A stretch of 64,000 nt of DNA, taken from positions 124,001-188,000 of the forward strand of contig NZ_MDEQ02000015.1 of the NCBI RefSeq assembly GCF_001883705.2. The letters run 5' to 3'. Position 1 is the stretch's first letter; the number at the start of each line of letters is the position of its first letter. Shown piece by piece: positions 22,660-32,517 of this stretch. The translations under genes were made by a program, and so were the position numbers. The DNA comes from Burkholderia catarinensis (lineage in GTDB: Bacteria; Pseudomonadota; Gammaproteobacteria; Burkholderiales; Burkholderiaceae). Under the pieces are notes generated by a model. The model had not been told where the DNA came from. It saw only the letters and a program-made list of their open reading frames with translations, and did not search any database.

Positions 22660-23967
22660 ATGGCGACGATTGCGAATTCAACGAAAACGATCCGGCCCGA
22701 GCGTGCGCTGAACCGGCGTGCGGTTGCGGCGGCCGTGATCGGCAACGCGCTCGAGTGGTACGACTTCACGGTGTTCGGCTTCATGACGGTCGTGATCGCC
22801 GAGCTGTTCTTCCCGACCTCCAGCGAATACTCGTCGCTGCTGCTGACCACCGCGACATTCGGCGTCGCGTTCTTCATGCGCCCGATCGGCGGCATCGTGT
22901 TCGGGCTGTACGCGGACCGCGCCGGCCGCAAGGCCGCGCTGTCGCTGGTGATCCTGCTGATGACGGGCGGCATCTTCCTGCTCGCGATCGCGCCGCCCTA
23001 TGCGGCGATCGGCATCGGCGGCCCGATCCTGATCGTGCTCGGCCGCCTGCTGCAGGGCTTCTCCGCGGGCGGCGAATTCGGCAGCGCGACGGCGCTGCTG
23101 ATCGAGGCCGCGCCGTTCTCGAAACGCGGTTTCTACGGCAGCTGGCAGATGGCGAGCCAGGCGGCCGCGCTGCTGATCGGCGCGCTCGTCGGCGCGGCCG
23201 TGACGCGCGGGCTGTCGCACGACGCGCTGCGCAGCTGGGGCTGGCGCGTGCCGTTCATCCTCGGGCTCATGATCGGCCCGATCGGTTTCTATATCCGCCG
23301 CCATCTCGCCGATTCCGAAGCGTTCCTGCATGCGCAGCAGAGCGCGCGCCGCGCGACGCTCGGCGAAGTGTTCACGCGCCACCCGCGCGAGGTGCTGTGC
23401 GGGCTCGGCTCGGTGATCGCGCTGACGGTGACGGTCTACGTGCTGATCAGCTATCTGCCGACCTTCGCGGTGAAGCAGCTGAAGCTGCCCTACGCGGAAT
23501 CGTTCTATGCGGTGATCATCGGCAACCTGCTGCTGATGGTGCTGTCGCCGGTCGCGGGCGCATGGTCGGATCGCATCGGCCGCAAGGGGCTGTCGCTGTG
23601 GTCGCTCGTGCTGACGCTCGCGCTGATGTATCCGCTGTTCGCGTGGCTCGACGCGGCGCCGAGCATCGGGCGGCTGATCGCGGTGCAGGCCGCGCTGTCG
23701 GTGACGCTCGCGGGCTATTACGGGCCGTTCGGCGCGATGATCGCCGAGCTGTTCCCGGCCAACGTGCGCTCGACCGGGCTGTCGATCGCGTACAACGTCG
23801 CGGTGATGCTGTTCGGCGGCTTCGGGCAGTTCATCGTCACGTGGCTCATCAAGGTCACCGGGTCGCCGCTTGCGCCCACCTATTACGTGATGGCGGGGCT
23901 CGCGCTGTCGATCGTCGCGGTCGCGTTCGTGCCCGCGCGCAGCGCCGACCTCGACGCGCCGGCGTGA
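22660..23967 (+). CDS. MFS transporter, metabolite:H+ symporter (MHS) family
   Basis: 435 residues and 12 predicted helices. NALEWYDFTVFGFMTVVIAE is the diagnostic opening of the MHS family (ProP, KgtP, CitA, ShiA). The loop 2-3 MFS motif GLYADRAGRKAAL follows, with GRLLQGFSAGGEFGSAT in helix 4-5. It imports an organic acid or compatible solute with protons; the substrate cannot be assigned. It is monocistronic, 112 bp after the HiPIP terminator. Confidence 0.9.
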   Translation: MATIANSTKTIRPERALNRRAVAAAVIGNALEWYDFTVFGFMTVVIAELFFPTSSEYSSLLLTTATFGVAFFMRPIGGIVFGLYADRAGRKAALSLVILLMTGGIFLLAIAPPYAAIGIGGPILIVLGRLLQGFSAGGEFGSATALLIEAAPFSKRGFYGSWQMASQAAALLIGALVGAAVTRGLSHDALRSWGWRVPFILGLMIGPIGFYIRRHLADSEAFLHAQQSARRATLGEVFTRHPREVLCGLGSVIALTVTVYVLISYLPTFAVKQLKLPYAESFYAVIIGNLLLMVLSPVAGAWSDRIGRKGLSLWSLVLTLALMYPLFAWLDAAPSIGRLIAVQAALSVTLAGYYGPFGAMIAELFPANVRSTGLSIAYNVAVMLFGGFGQFIVTWLIKVTGSPLAPTYYVMAGLALSIVAVAFVPARSADLDAPA

Positions 23968-24284
23968 CGACATGAATGCCGTCATCGAATGAATCGTTGT
24001 GCAAAACGCAACGATGGACGGCCCGATGCGGGAAACGGCGCGCCGGGCTTTCGCGTTCGCGCCCGAATTGTTTAGTTGTCGGACGAAACTTGCGCGGGAT
24101 GAACGGAATTGTCGCTCGCGCGCGTTTTCGCATTTTTTGTCCGTGCTAGACATCGGCAAAAACCCGCGCGGGCGCGTCTAGAAGAGTTTTTTCTCCAGCT
24201 TGTTGCAGTATCGCTAGCTCAAGTAATATCCGCGTACGCCGGCCCCTGGCGGGACCGGATCCGATCTGGAGACCTGGAGGAAAC
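23968..24284. other. Spacer upstream of dppA
   Basis: No gene is visible in these 317 bases. They should contain the dpp promoter. An inverted repeat CTAGAC (24146-24151) / GTCTAG (24176-24181) encloses a CCCGCGCGGG palindrome and is followed a few bases later by TTTTTT. This could be a weak terminator or leader structure. Confidence 0.5.
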
Positions 24285-25913
24285 ATGGAATACAACCGTC
24301 TGTTGCACACCCTGCGTGTTACCGCCATTGCAGGCGTGGCAGCGGCATCGCTCGGCGTCGCGGGCTCTGCATTCGCACAGATCCCGAACAAAACGCTCGT
24401 CTACTGCTCAGAAGGCAGCCCGGCGGGTTTCGATTCCGCGCAATTTACGACCGGCGTCGATTTCACCGCCGCCACGTTCACCGTCTATAACCGTCTCGTC
24501 GAATTCGAGCGCGGCGGCACGAAGGTCGAGCCGGGCCTCGCCGAGAAGTGGGACGTGTCGTCCGACGGCAAGGTGTACACGTTCCACCTGCGCCACGGCG
24601 TGAAGTTCCACACGACCGACTTCTTCAAGCCGACGCGCGAATTCAACGCGGACGACGTGCTGTTCTCGTTCCAGCGCATGCTCGACCCGAACCAGCCGTT
24701 CCGCAAGGCATACCCGGTGTCGTTCCCGTACTTCACCGACATGGGCCTCGACAAGCTGATCACGAAGGTCGAGAAGGTCGATCCGTACACGGTGAAGTTC
24801 ACGCTGGCCGAGCCGAACGCGCCGTTCATCCAGAACATGGCGATGGAATTCGCGTCGATCCTGTCGGCCGAATACGGCGACCAGCTGATGAAGGCCGGCA
24901 AGGCCGCCGACATCAACCAGAAGCCGGTCGGCACGGGCCCGTTCATCTTCCGCAGCTACACGAAGGACGCGACGATCCGTTTCGACGGCAATCCTGATTA
25001 CTGGAAGAAGGGCGAAGTGAAGGTCTCGAAGCTGATCTTCTCGATCACGCCCGATCCGGGCGTGCGCGTGCAGAAGATCAAGCGCAACGAATGCCAGGTG
25101 ATGAGCTATCCGCGTCCGGCCGACATCGCGACGCTGAAGGCCGATTCGGGCGTCGACATGCCGTCGCAGGCGGGCTTCAACCTCGGCTATCTCGCGTACA
25201 ACGTCGAGCACAAGCCGGTCGACAAGCTCGAGGTGCGTCAGGCACTCGACATGGCGATCAACAAGAAGGCGATTCTCGAATCCGTCTACCAGGGTGCCGG
25301 CCAGGCCGCCAGCGCGCCGGTGCCGCCGACCCAATGGTCGTACGACAAGAACCTGAAGATGGCCGCCTACGACACCGCGAAGGCGAAGGCGCTGCTCGCG
25401 AAGGCCGGCTATGCGAACGGTTTCGAGATCACGCTGTGGGCGATGCCGGTGCAGCGCGCGTACAACCCGAACGCCCGCCTGATGGCCGAGATGATCCAGG
25501 CCGACTGGGCGAAGATCGGCGTGAAGGCGAAGATCGTCACGTACGAATGGGGCGAGTACATCAAGCGCGCGCACTCGGGCGAGCAGGACACGATGCTGAT
25601 CGGCTGGACGGGCGACAACGGCGATCCGGACAACTGGCTCGGCACGCTGCTCGGCTGCGAGGCGATCAAGGGCAACAACTTCTCGCACTGGTGCTACAAG
25701 CCGTTCGACGAACTGGTCCAGAAGGGCCGCACGACGACGGGCCAGGACGCGCGCACGAAGCTCTACATGCAGGCGCAGCAGATCTTCGCGCAACAGCTGC
25801 CGTTCTCGCCGATCGCGAACTCGACGGTCTACCAGCCGGTGCGCAAGAACGTGGTCGACATGCGCATCGAGCCGCTCGGCTATGCCCGCTTCGACGGTGT
25901 TAGCGTGAAGTAA
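24285..25913 (+). CDS. dppA: Dipeptide ABC transporter substrate-binding protein
   Basis: A 542-residue periplasmic binding protein of the SBP_bac_5 family with a Sec signal ending SAFA (residue 31). KTLVYCSEGSPAGFDSAQ, LAEKWDVSSDGKVYTFHLR, DVLFSFQRMLDPNQP and NPDYWKKGEVKVSKL are DppA/OppA signatures. The Cys pair (CSEG near residue 45 and NECQV) is in DppA-like positions. It delivers peptides, and in some species haem or delta-aminolevulinate, to DppBC. It is first in a five-gene operon; a large stem-loop after it probably keeps its transcript abundant. Confidence 0.93.
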   Translation: MEYNRLLHTLRVTAIAGVAAASLGVAGSAFAQIPNKTLVYCSEGSPAGFDSAQFTTGVDFTAATFTVYNRLVEFERGGTKVEPGLAEKWDVSSDGKVYTFHLRHGVKFHTTDFFKPTREFNADDVLFSFQRMLDPNQPFRKAYPVSFPYFTDMGLDKLITKVEKVDPYTVKFTLAEPNAPFIQNMAMEFASILSAEYGDQLMKAGKAADINQKPVGTGPFIFRSYTKDATIRFDGNPDYWKKGEVKVSKLIFSITPDPGVRVQKIKRNECQVMSYPRPADIATLKADSGVDMPSQAGFNLGYLAYNVEHKPVDKLEVRQALDMAINKKAILESVYQGAGQAASAPVPPTQWSYDKNLKMAAYDTAKAKALLAKAGYANGFEITLWAMPVQRAYNPNARLMAEMIQADWAKIGVKAKIVTYEWGEYIKRAHSGEQDTMLIGWTGDNGDPDNWLGTLLGCEAIKGNNFSHWCYKPFDELVQKGRTTTGQDARTKLYMQAQQIFAQQLPFSPIANSTVYQPVRKNVVDMRIEPLGYARFDGVSVK

Positions 25914-25960
25914 CACGCCCGGCGTAAGCTGTCTACGACGACCGAGACCGGCTAACTCAT

Positions 25961-25995
25961 CCGGCGGCGGGAGGCCAAAAGCTTCCCGTCGCCGG
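25961..25995 (+). other. Large stem-loop between dppA and dppB
   Basis: Fifteen bases (25961-25975) pair fully with 25981-25995, including two G-U pairs, around loop CAAAA. No U-run follows. Such intercistronic hairpins protect the binding-protein message and lower permease output. Confidence 0.75.
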
Positions 25996-26030
25996 TCGCA
26001 CATTTCCCACAAGAAAATACGAGACGCATC

Positions 26031-27041
26031 ATGTTCACATTCGTGTTGCGCCGCGTGGGGATGGTGATCCCGACCTTCATCGGCATCACCATCCTGGCGT
26101 TTGCGCTGATTCACCTGATACCGGGCGACCCCATCGAAGTGATGATGGGCGAGCGCGGCGTCGATCCCGCGATGCACGCGGAGGCGATGAAACGCCTCGG
26201 GCTCGACCAGCCGCTGCCCATGCAGTACGTCCACTACATCGGCCGTGCGCTGCACGGCGACCTCGGCACATCGATCATCACCAACACGAGCGTCGCGGGC
26301 GAGTTCTTCGCGCGCTTCCCGGCGACCGTCGAGCTGTCGCTGTGCGCGCTCGTGTTCGCGCTCGCGGTCGGGCTGCCGGCCGGCGTGATCGCCGCGCTGC
26401 GGCGCGGCTCGGTCGTCGACCACGGCGTGATGGGCACCGCGCTCACCGGCTACTCGATGCCGATCTTCTGGTGGGGGCTGATCCTCATCATGGTGTTTTC
26501 GTCGTATCTCGGCTGGACGCCCGTGTCGGGGCGCATCGCCGTCGAATACGACTTCCCGCACCCGACGGGCTTCATGCTGATCGACGCGCTGCTTGCGCCG
26601 GACGAAGGCTCGTTCAGGTCGGCGGTCAGCCACCTGATCCTGCCCGCGATCGTGCTCGGCACGATCCCGCTCGCGGTGATCGCGCGGATGACGCGCTCGT
26701 CGATGCTCGAAGTGCTGCGCGAGGACTACATCCGCACCGCACGCGCGAAGGGGCTGTCGCCCGTGCGCGTGGTCGTCGTGCATGCGCTGCGCAATGCGCT
26801 GATCCCGGTCGTCACCGTGATCGGCCTGCAGATCGGCACGCTGCTCGCGGGCGCCGTGCTGACCGAGACGCTCTTTTCGTGGCCCGGTGTCGGCAAGTGG
26901 CTGATCGATGCGATCGGCCGCCGCGACTATCCGGTCGTCCAGGGCGGCATCCTGCTGATCGCGACGCTCGTGATCGTCGTGAACCTGGTCGTCGACCTGC
27001 TGTACGGCGTGCTGAATCCGCGCATCCGCCACACGAGGTAA
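26031..27041 (+). CDS. dppB: Dipeptide ABC transporter permease
   Basis: 336 residues, six membrane helices. It opens with the DppB-type LRRVGMVIPTFIGITILAFA, and LIPGDPIEVMMGERGVD and the EAA loop (LREDYIRTARAKGLSPVRVV) identify the permease. It pairs with DppC to form the channel. The start is 117 bp after dppA, beyond the stem-loop, and the stop is 4 bp from dppC. Confidence 0.94.
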   Translation: MFTFVLRRVGMVIPTFIGITILAFALIHLIPGDPIEVMMGERGVDPAMHAEAMKRLGLDQPLPMQYVHYIGRALHGDLGTSIITNTSVAGEFFARFPATVELSLCALVFALAVGLPAGVIAALRRGSVVDHGVMGTALTGYSMPIFWWGLILIMVFSSYLGWTPVSGRIAVEYDFPHPTGFMLIDALLAPDEGSFRSAVSHLILPAIVLGTIPLAVIARMTRSSMLEVLREDYIRTARAKGLSPVRVVVVHALRNALIPVVTVIGLQIGTLLAGAVLTETLFSWPGVGKWLIDAIGRRDYPVVQGGILLIATLVIVVNLVVDLLYGVLNPRIRHTR

Positions 27042-27045
27042 TTCC

Positions 27046-27963
27046 ATGAGCAATCTGCAAAACACCCTGCCGAGCGAATCCGCGCCGGCCGGCGGCCGTG
27101 CGCTCGCGCTGCGCGAGTTCTGGGCCAATTTCTCGCGCAACCGCGGCGCGGTCGCCGCGGGCATCGTCGTGCTCGTGCTGATCCTGGTCGCGCTGCTCGC
27201 GCCGCTGCTCGCGCCGCACAGCCCGGTCGAGCAATACCGCGACTACGTGAAGATCCCGCCCGCGTGGCTCGCCGGCGGCAACTGGAAATTCATCCTCGGC
27301 ACCGACGAAGCGGGCCGCGACATTCTTTCGCGCCTGATGTACGGCGCGCGGATGTCGTTCTGGATCGGCTTCGTGTCGGTCGTGCTCGCGCTGATCCCCG
27401 GCGTCGTGCTCGGGCTCGTCGCCGCGTTCTTCCAGAAGTGGGCCGACACGCCCGTGATGCGCATCATGGACGTGCTGCTCGCGCTGCCGTCGCTGCTGCT
27501 CGCGGTCGCGGTCGTCGCGATCATCGGCCCGGGCCTCACCAACACGATGTTCGCGATTGCGATCGTCGCGCTGCCGGCCTACGTTCGCCTCACGCGCGCA
27601 TCGGCGCTCGGCGAGCTGCAGAAGGAATACGTGACGGCGTCGCGCGTGGCCGGTGCCGGCACGCTGCGCCTGATGTTCTCGCAGGTGCTGCCCAACTGCA
27701 CCGCGCCGCTGATCGTGCAGGCGACGCTCGGCTTCTCGTCGGCGATCCTCGATGCGGCCGCGCTCGGCTTCCTCGGCCTCGGCGTGCAGCCGCCGACCGC
27801 CGAGTGGGGCGCGATGCTGGCCTCCGCGCGCGACTACATCGACAACGCGTGGTGGATCGTGACGATGCCGGGCCTGTCGATCCTGATTTCAGTGCTCGCG
27901 ATCAACCTGCTCGGCGACGGGCTGCGCGACGCGCTCGATCCCAAACTGAAACGGATGGCGTGA
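27046..27963 (+). CDS. dppC: Dipeptide ABC transporter permease
   Basis: 305 residues with an N-terminal cytoplasmic segment, a first helix (AAGIVVLVLILVALLAPLLA), LGTDEAGRDILSRLMYGARM and the EAA loop (LQKEYVTASRVAGAGTLRLM). These are typical of the DppC/OppC half of the translocation pore. It lies 4 bp after dppB and 2 bp before dppD. Confidence 0.94.
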   Translation: MSNLQNTLPSESAPAGGRALALREFWANFSRNRGAVAAGIVVLVLILVALLAPLLAPHSPVEQYRDYVKIPPAWLAGGNWKFILGTDEAGRDILSRLMYGARMSFWIGFVSVVLALIPGVVLGLVAAFFQKWADTPVMRIMDVLLALPSLLLAVAVVAIIGPGLTNTMFAIAIVALPAYVRLTRASALGELQKEYVTASRVAGAGTLRLMFSQVLPNCTAPLIVQATLGFSSAILDAAALGFLGLGVQPPTAEWGAMLASARDYIDNAWWIVTMPGLSILISVLAINLLGDGLRDALDPKLKRMA

Positions 27964-27965
27964 CC

Positions 27966-29005
27966 ATGAGCAATCTTCTGACCATCCGCAATCTCGCGGT
28001 GAACTTCAACGGCCTGCCCGCGGTCGACCGGATCAACCTGTCGATCGCGCCGGGCGAGGTGGTGGGCGTCGTCGGCGAATCGGGCTCGGGCAAGAGCGTG
28101 ACGATGATGGCGCTGATGGGCCTGATCGACGCGCCGGGCAAGGTGACGGCCGACGAGGTCACGTTCAACGGCGTCGACCTGCTGAAGGCGTCGCCGAAGG
28201 CGCGCCGCAAGATCGTCGGCAAGGACATCGCGATGGTGTTCCAGGACGCGCTGACGAGCCTGAACCCGAGCTATACGGTCGGCTACCAGATCAAGGAGGT
28301 GCTGAAGCTGCACGAAGGCCTGCGCGGCGACGCGCTGAACCGGCGCGCGCTCGAACTGCTCGACCAGGTCGGCATTCCCGATGCGAAGAACCGCGTCGCG
28401 TCGTTCCCGCACCAGATGTCGGGCGGGATGAACCAGCGCGTGATGATCGCGATGGCGGTCGCGTGCAACCCGAAGCTGCTGATCGCCGACGAGCCGACCA
28501 CCGCGCTCGACGTGACGATCCAGGCGCAGATCATGGATCTGCTCGTGAAGCTGCAGAAGGAGCGCGGGATGGCGCTCGTGCTGATCTCGCACGACCTGGC
28601 CGTGGTGTCGGAGGTCGCGCACCGCGTCGCAGTGATGTACGCGGGCGAGATCATCGAGACCAATCGCGTGCCGGACATCTTCCGCGCGCCGCATCATCCG
28701 TACACCGAAGCGCTGCTCGCGGCGATTCCCGAGCACAATAAGGGGGCGCGTCGCCTTGCCGCATTGCCCGGCATGGTGCCGGGCCGCGATGATCGCCCGT
28801 CCGGGTGCCTGTTCGCGCCGCGCTGCAAGTACGTCGTCGACGATTGCCGCAAGGCGCGGCCGGCGCTCGATACGCTGGTGTCCGGCAACGAAGCGATGCG
28901 CGCACGCTGCATCAAGCCGCTCAATGTGTCCAACCTCGACCTGACGGCTTCGCATGGGACCGGAGTAAGCGCCAAAGGGCAAACGCCGGTCGACAGGAGT
29001 TCACG

Positions 29006-29009
<4 letters not shown>
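27966..29009 (+). CDS. dppD: Dipeptide ABC transporter ATP-binding subunit
   Basis: 347 residues: Walker A GESGSGKS, signature FPHQMSGGMNQRVMIAMA (the MSGGM form typical of DppD), Walker B LLIADEPTTALD and the switch LVLISHDLA. The C-terminal oligopeptide-transporter extension carries four Cys (CLFAPRCKYVVDDC, later RARC), which in this subfamily can bind a [4Fe-4S] cluster. The stop overlaps the dppF ATG. Confidence 0.94.
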
Positions 29010-30014
<1,005 letters not shown>

Positions 30015-30022
<8 letters not shown>

Positions 30023-31160
30023 AGCGTTGGCGGCGCGCGCGTCCGGCGTGCGCCGTTCGGGGGCCAGCAGCGCGCGCGTGATGCGCGCGTACCGCTACGC
30101 GCGGCGCTGGAGCGTGCGTACCGTCACGGGCGCGGCGCTGGCCGGCGCGTGCGTGGCGGCCAGCCTCGTGGTTCCTGTCGAATCCGCGCGCGCCGAAGGG
30201 CGCGCGCCGGCCACCTCGCCGATCCATCCGTCGCAGATCCCGCCGCCCGGCATGAGCCTGCCGGGCTTCCACGTGCCTGCCGCGTCGGACGGCACGGTCG
30301 CGCGCGGCACGGTGCGCGTGCAGCCCGCGCGCATGCCGTTCTACGTCGCGACCAAGGGCAAGGTCACGCTGTACGTGCTCGGCACGCTGCACACGGGCGA
30401 CCCGTCCGATTACCCGAGCGCGCAGCCGTTCCGGCCGCGCATCCTCGCGGCGCTCGCCGCGTCGCCGACGCTCGCGCTCGAGCTGTCGCCCGACGATCTG
30501 CTCGAGTCGCAGGACGACGTGTCGAAATACGGCGTGTGCCGCTACCCGTGCCTGCAGCGCCTGCTGCCCGAGCCGCTGTGGCAGCGGCTCGCGGCGCGCC
30601 TGCGCGGCAACCCGGCCGCGCTGGCCGAGATCCGCAAGATGCGGCCGTGGCTCGCGGCGCTCGTCGTCGAGACCTACGATTCGCTGTCGGCCGGCCTGCA
30701 GACCGAGTACGGCACCGAGGCGCAGCTGCAGAACGTATTCCTGAAAAAGAAGGGCGGCCGCGTGATCGGGCTCGAGACGCTCGCCGAGCAGATGCGCGCG
30801 TTCACCGGGCTCACGCTGGCCGAGCAGCGCGAGATGCTCGCGCAGGACATGGTGCAGACCCCCGCGCAGAACGCGGACGACATCAAGGCGCTGCACCGGC
30901 TGTGGCGAATTGGCGACGCCGACGCGATCTCGGCATGGGCCGTCGCGAAGAGCGAGCGGCTCGCGCGTTCGAAGGCGTTGTCGGCATCGATCGACAACAA
31001 GATCCTGTACGAGCGCAACCGGCGCTTCGTTGCACGGATGACGGCAATCGCCGCGCCGAACCGGCCGCTGTTCGTCGCGATTGGCGCGCTGCATCTGGGC
31101 GGCCCGCGCGGCGTGCTCGAATTGTTGCGCCAGCAAGGATACCGGGTCGACGCGAACTGA
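30015..31160 (+). CDS. TraB/GumN family protein
   Basis: 381 residues. An N-terminal basic stretch and hydrophobic segment (about residues 37-58, ending VESARA) form a long signal peptide or anchor. The TraB/GumN fold follows: the first GxxH motif in VLGTLHTGD (His126), the Glu segment LALELSPDDL, GLETLAEQ and the second GxxH in VAIGALHLGG near the C-terminus. Related proteins are metal-dependent peptidases (Tiki-like). It overlaps dppF by 8 bp, so it is made with the peptide transporter. A periplasmic peptidase feeding DppA would fit, but that is inference. Confidence 0.85.
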
Positions 31161-31290
31161 TCGCGCCCGGCGGCACGCACCGATCTTCCCCTGTTTGATC
31201 GACCTCGCGCGCGCATTGCGAGACGCCGGCGCGATGGCGGAAGTCGATAAGGAAAACCCTCGAATCGTCGGAAAATAGCGTTTAAAACGA

Positions 31291-31320
31291 TTGACATCCC
31301 GTTCTGCCAATATCTATTCT
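31291..31320 (+). promoter_or_regulatory. Sigma-70-type promoter without a downstream gene
   Basis: A perfect -35 TTGACA, an 18-base spacer and -10 TATTCT lie in an AT-rich stretch 130 bp after the TraB/GumN gene. The next rightward protein gene is about 3 kb away, but an intrinsic terminator lies 320 bp downstream. Confidence 0.6.
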
Positions 31321-31326
31321 TCACCC

Positions 31327-31668
31327 CACAAGTTGAAAAAATGAAAAGAATAGATAAGTTCTACGGGGTAGCAGAAATAAAGCGCGGGGTTAGCGTTGCC
31401 GGCACGTGAAGCACGTGCCGGCCGCGGAGTGTCTGCATGCACGGCGGGGCCAATCATCGTCGGACAACATACGCATGCAGGCCGACTTGCAGATAAGCAA
31501 CGTTCCGTCGTCTGACCGGGGAATGCAGTGATCGGGCGGCGGCGGACGATTTTTAATCCGGAATATTTTTCCGGTCACCGTCGCAAGACGGTTTCGGGGG
31601 GTGAATCGACAGACGGCGAAGCCGCAGCGATTGCGCCAACGGAAAAGCGCCACGAGGGCGCTTTTTTC
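31327..31668 (+). ncRNA. Putative small RNA (promoter-to-terminator unit)
   Basis: The segment runs from the predicted start after the promoter at 31291-31320 to the U-run of the terminator at 31643-31667, about 340 bases. It contains several hairpins: GCCGGCACGT/ACGTGCCGGC at 31398-31422, CCGGAA/TTCCGG near 31557-31577, and CCGTC/GACGG near 31579-31592. No convincing gene is inside; the only early ORF (ATG at 31341) encodes 22 residues without a ribosome-binding site. The existence of a transcript is inferred. Confidence 0.45.
31643..31667. terminator. Intrinsic terminator, probably bidirectional
   Basis: AAGCGCC, five-base loop, GGCGCTT and a rightward U-run of six. Read leftward it also gives a stem with four U's, 30 bp past the end of pxpA. 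It may serve both pxpA and a rightward transcript. Confidence 0.8.
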
Positions 31669-31697
31669 TTTTGTGCAACGGCTACGGGCAATGCGCG

Positions 31698-32462
31698 TCA
31701 CGCGCCTTCGTCGGCCTGCAGCGCGCCGGGCGCGACGACGTCGACGCCGGCGGCCTCGAGCGCCGCGCGAATCCGTTTCGCGAACGCCAGCGCGTGCGGT
31801 CCGTCGCCGTGCAGGCAGACGGTCTGCGCGTTGAGCGGCACCCATTCGCCGCTCAATGCGCGTACCTGCCGGTTGCGCACCATGTCGAGCGTGCGCGCGA
31901 GCACCGCGTCTTCATCGTCGATCAGCGCGCCGGGCTGGCTGCGCGGCACGAGCGAGCCGTCCGCGCGGTAGCCGCGATCGGCGAACACTTCCTCCACCGC
32001 GGCGAGCCCCGCCTGCCGTGCGGCCGCGACGAACACGCTGTTCGCGAGCCCGAACACCGCGAGCGACGGATCGAAGTCGTGGATCGCGGACACCACCGCA
32101 TCGGCGATCATCGGGTCGCGCGCGGCCTGGTTGTACAGCGCGCCGTGCGGTTTCACGTGCGCGATGCGTCCGCCTTCGGCCTGCGCGATCGCCGACAGCG
32201 CGCCGAGCTGGTACAGCACGCCGGCATAGATGTCGCCGGCCGGCAGCTGCATTTCCTTGCGGCCGAAATTCTCTGGATCGTGAAAGCTCGGGTGCGCGCC
32301 GATCGACACGCCTTTCTGCACGGACCAGCGCACGCAGTCGCGCATCGCATTCGCGCCGCCTGCATGCCACCCGCATGCGATGTTCGCCGACGTGACGAGG
32401 TCGAGCAGCGCCTCGTCCGATCCGCATCCTTCGCCGAGATCAGCATTCAGATCGATTTCCAT
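31698..32462 (-). CDS. pxpA: 5-oxoprolinase subunit A (LamB/YcsF family)
   Basis: 254 residues. MEIDLNADLGEGCGSDEALL is the invariant family opening, followed by SANIACGWHAGGA and GAHPSFHDPENFGRKEM. With PxpB and PxpC it hydrolyses 5-oxoproline to glutamate using ATP, clearing damaged glutamate and glutamine. It is the last gene of pxpBCA, 55 bp after pxpC, and is followed by a terminator. Confidence 0.95.
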   Translation of the reverse strand: MEIDLNADLGEGCGSDEALLDLVTSANIACGWHAGGANAMRDCVRWSVQKGVSIGAHPSFHDPENFGRKEMQLPAGDIYAGVLYQLGALSAIAQAEGGRIAHVKPHGALYNQAARDPMIADAVVSAIHDFDPSLAVFGLANSVFVAAARQAGLAAVEEVFADRGYRADGSLVPRSQPGALIDDEDAVLARTLDMVRNRQVRALSGEWVPLNAQTVCLHGDGPHALAFAKRIRAALEAAGVDVVAPGALQADEGA

Positions 32463-32517
32463 TTTGTTCCTCGTCCACTGATTGCGTGGCGCGTCTTCCG
32501 TACAGCTTCCGCCATTG

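Noticed and set aside
31341..31409. 22-residue ORF after the orphan promoter as a definite gene
   Set aside because: No ribosome-binding site upstream and no recognisable peptide. It is kept only as a possibility within the small-RNA finding.
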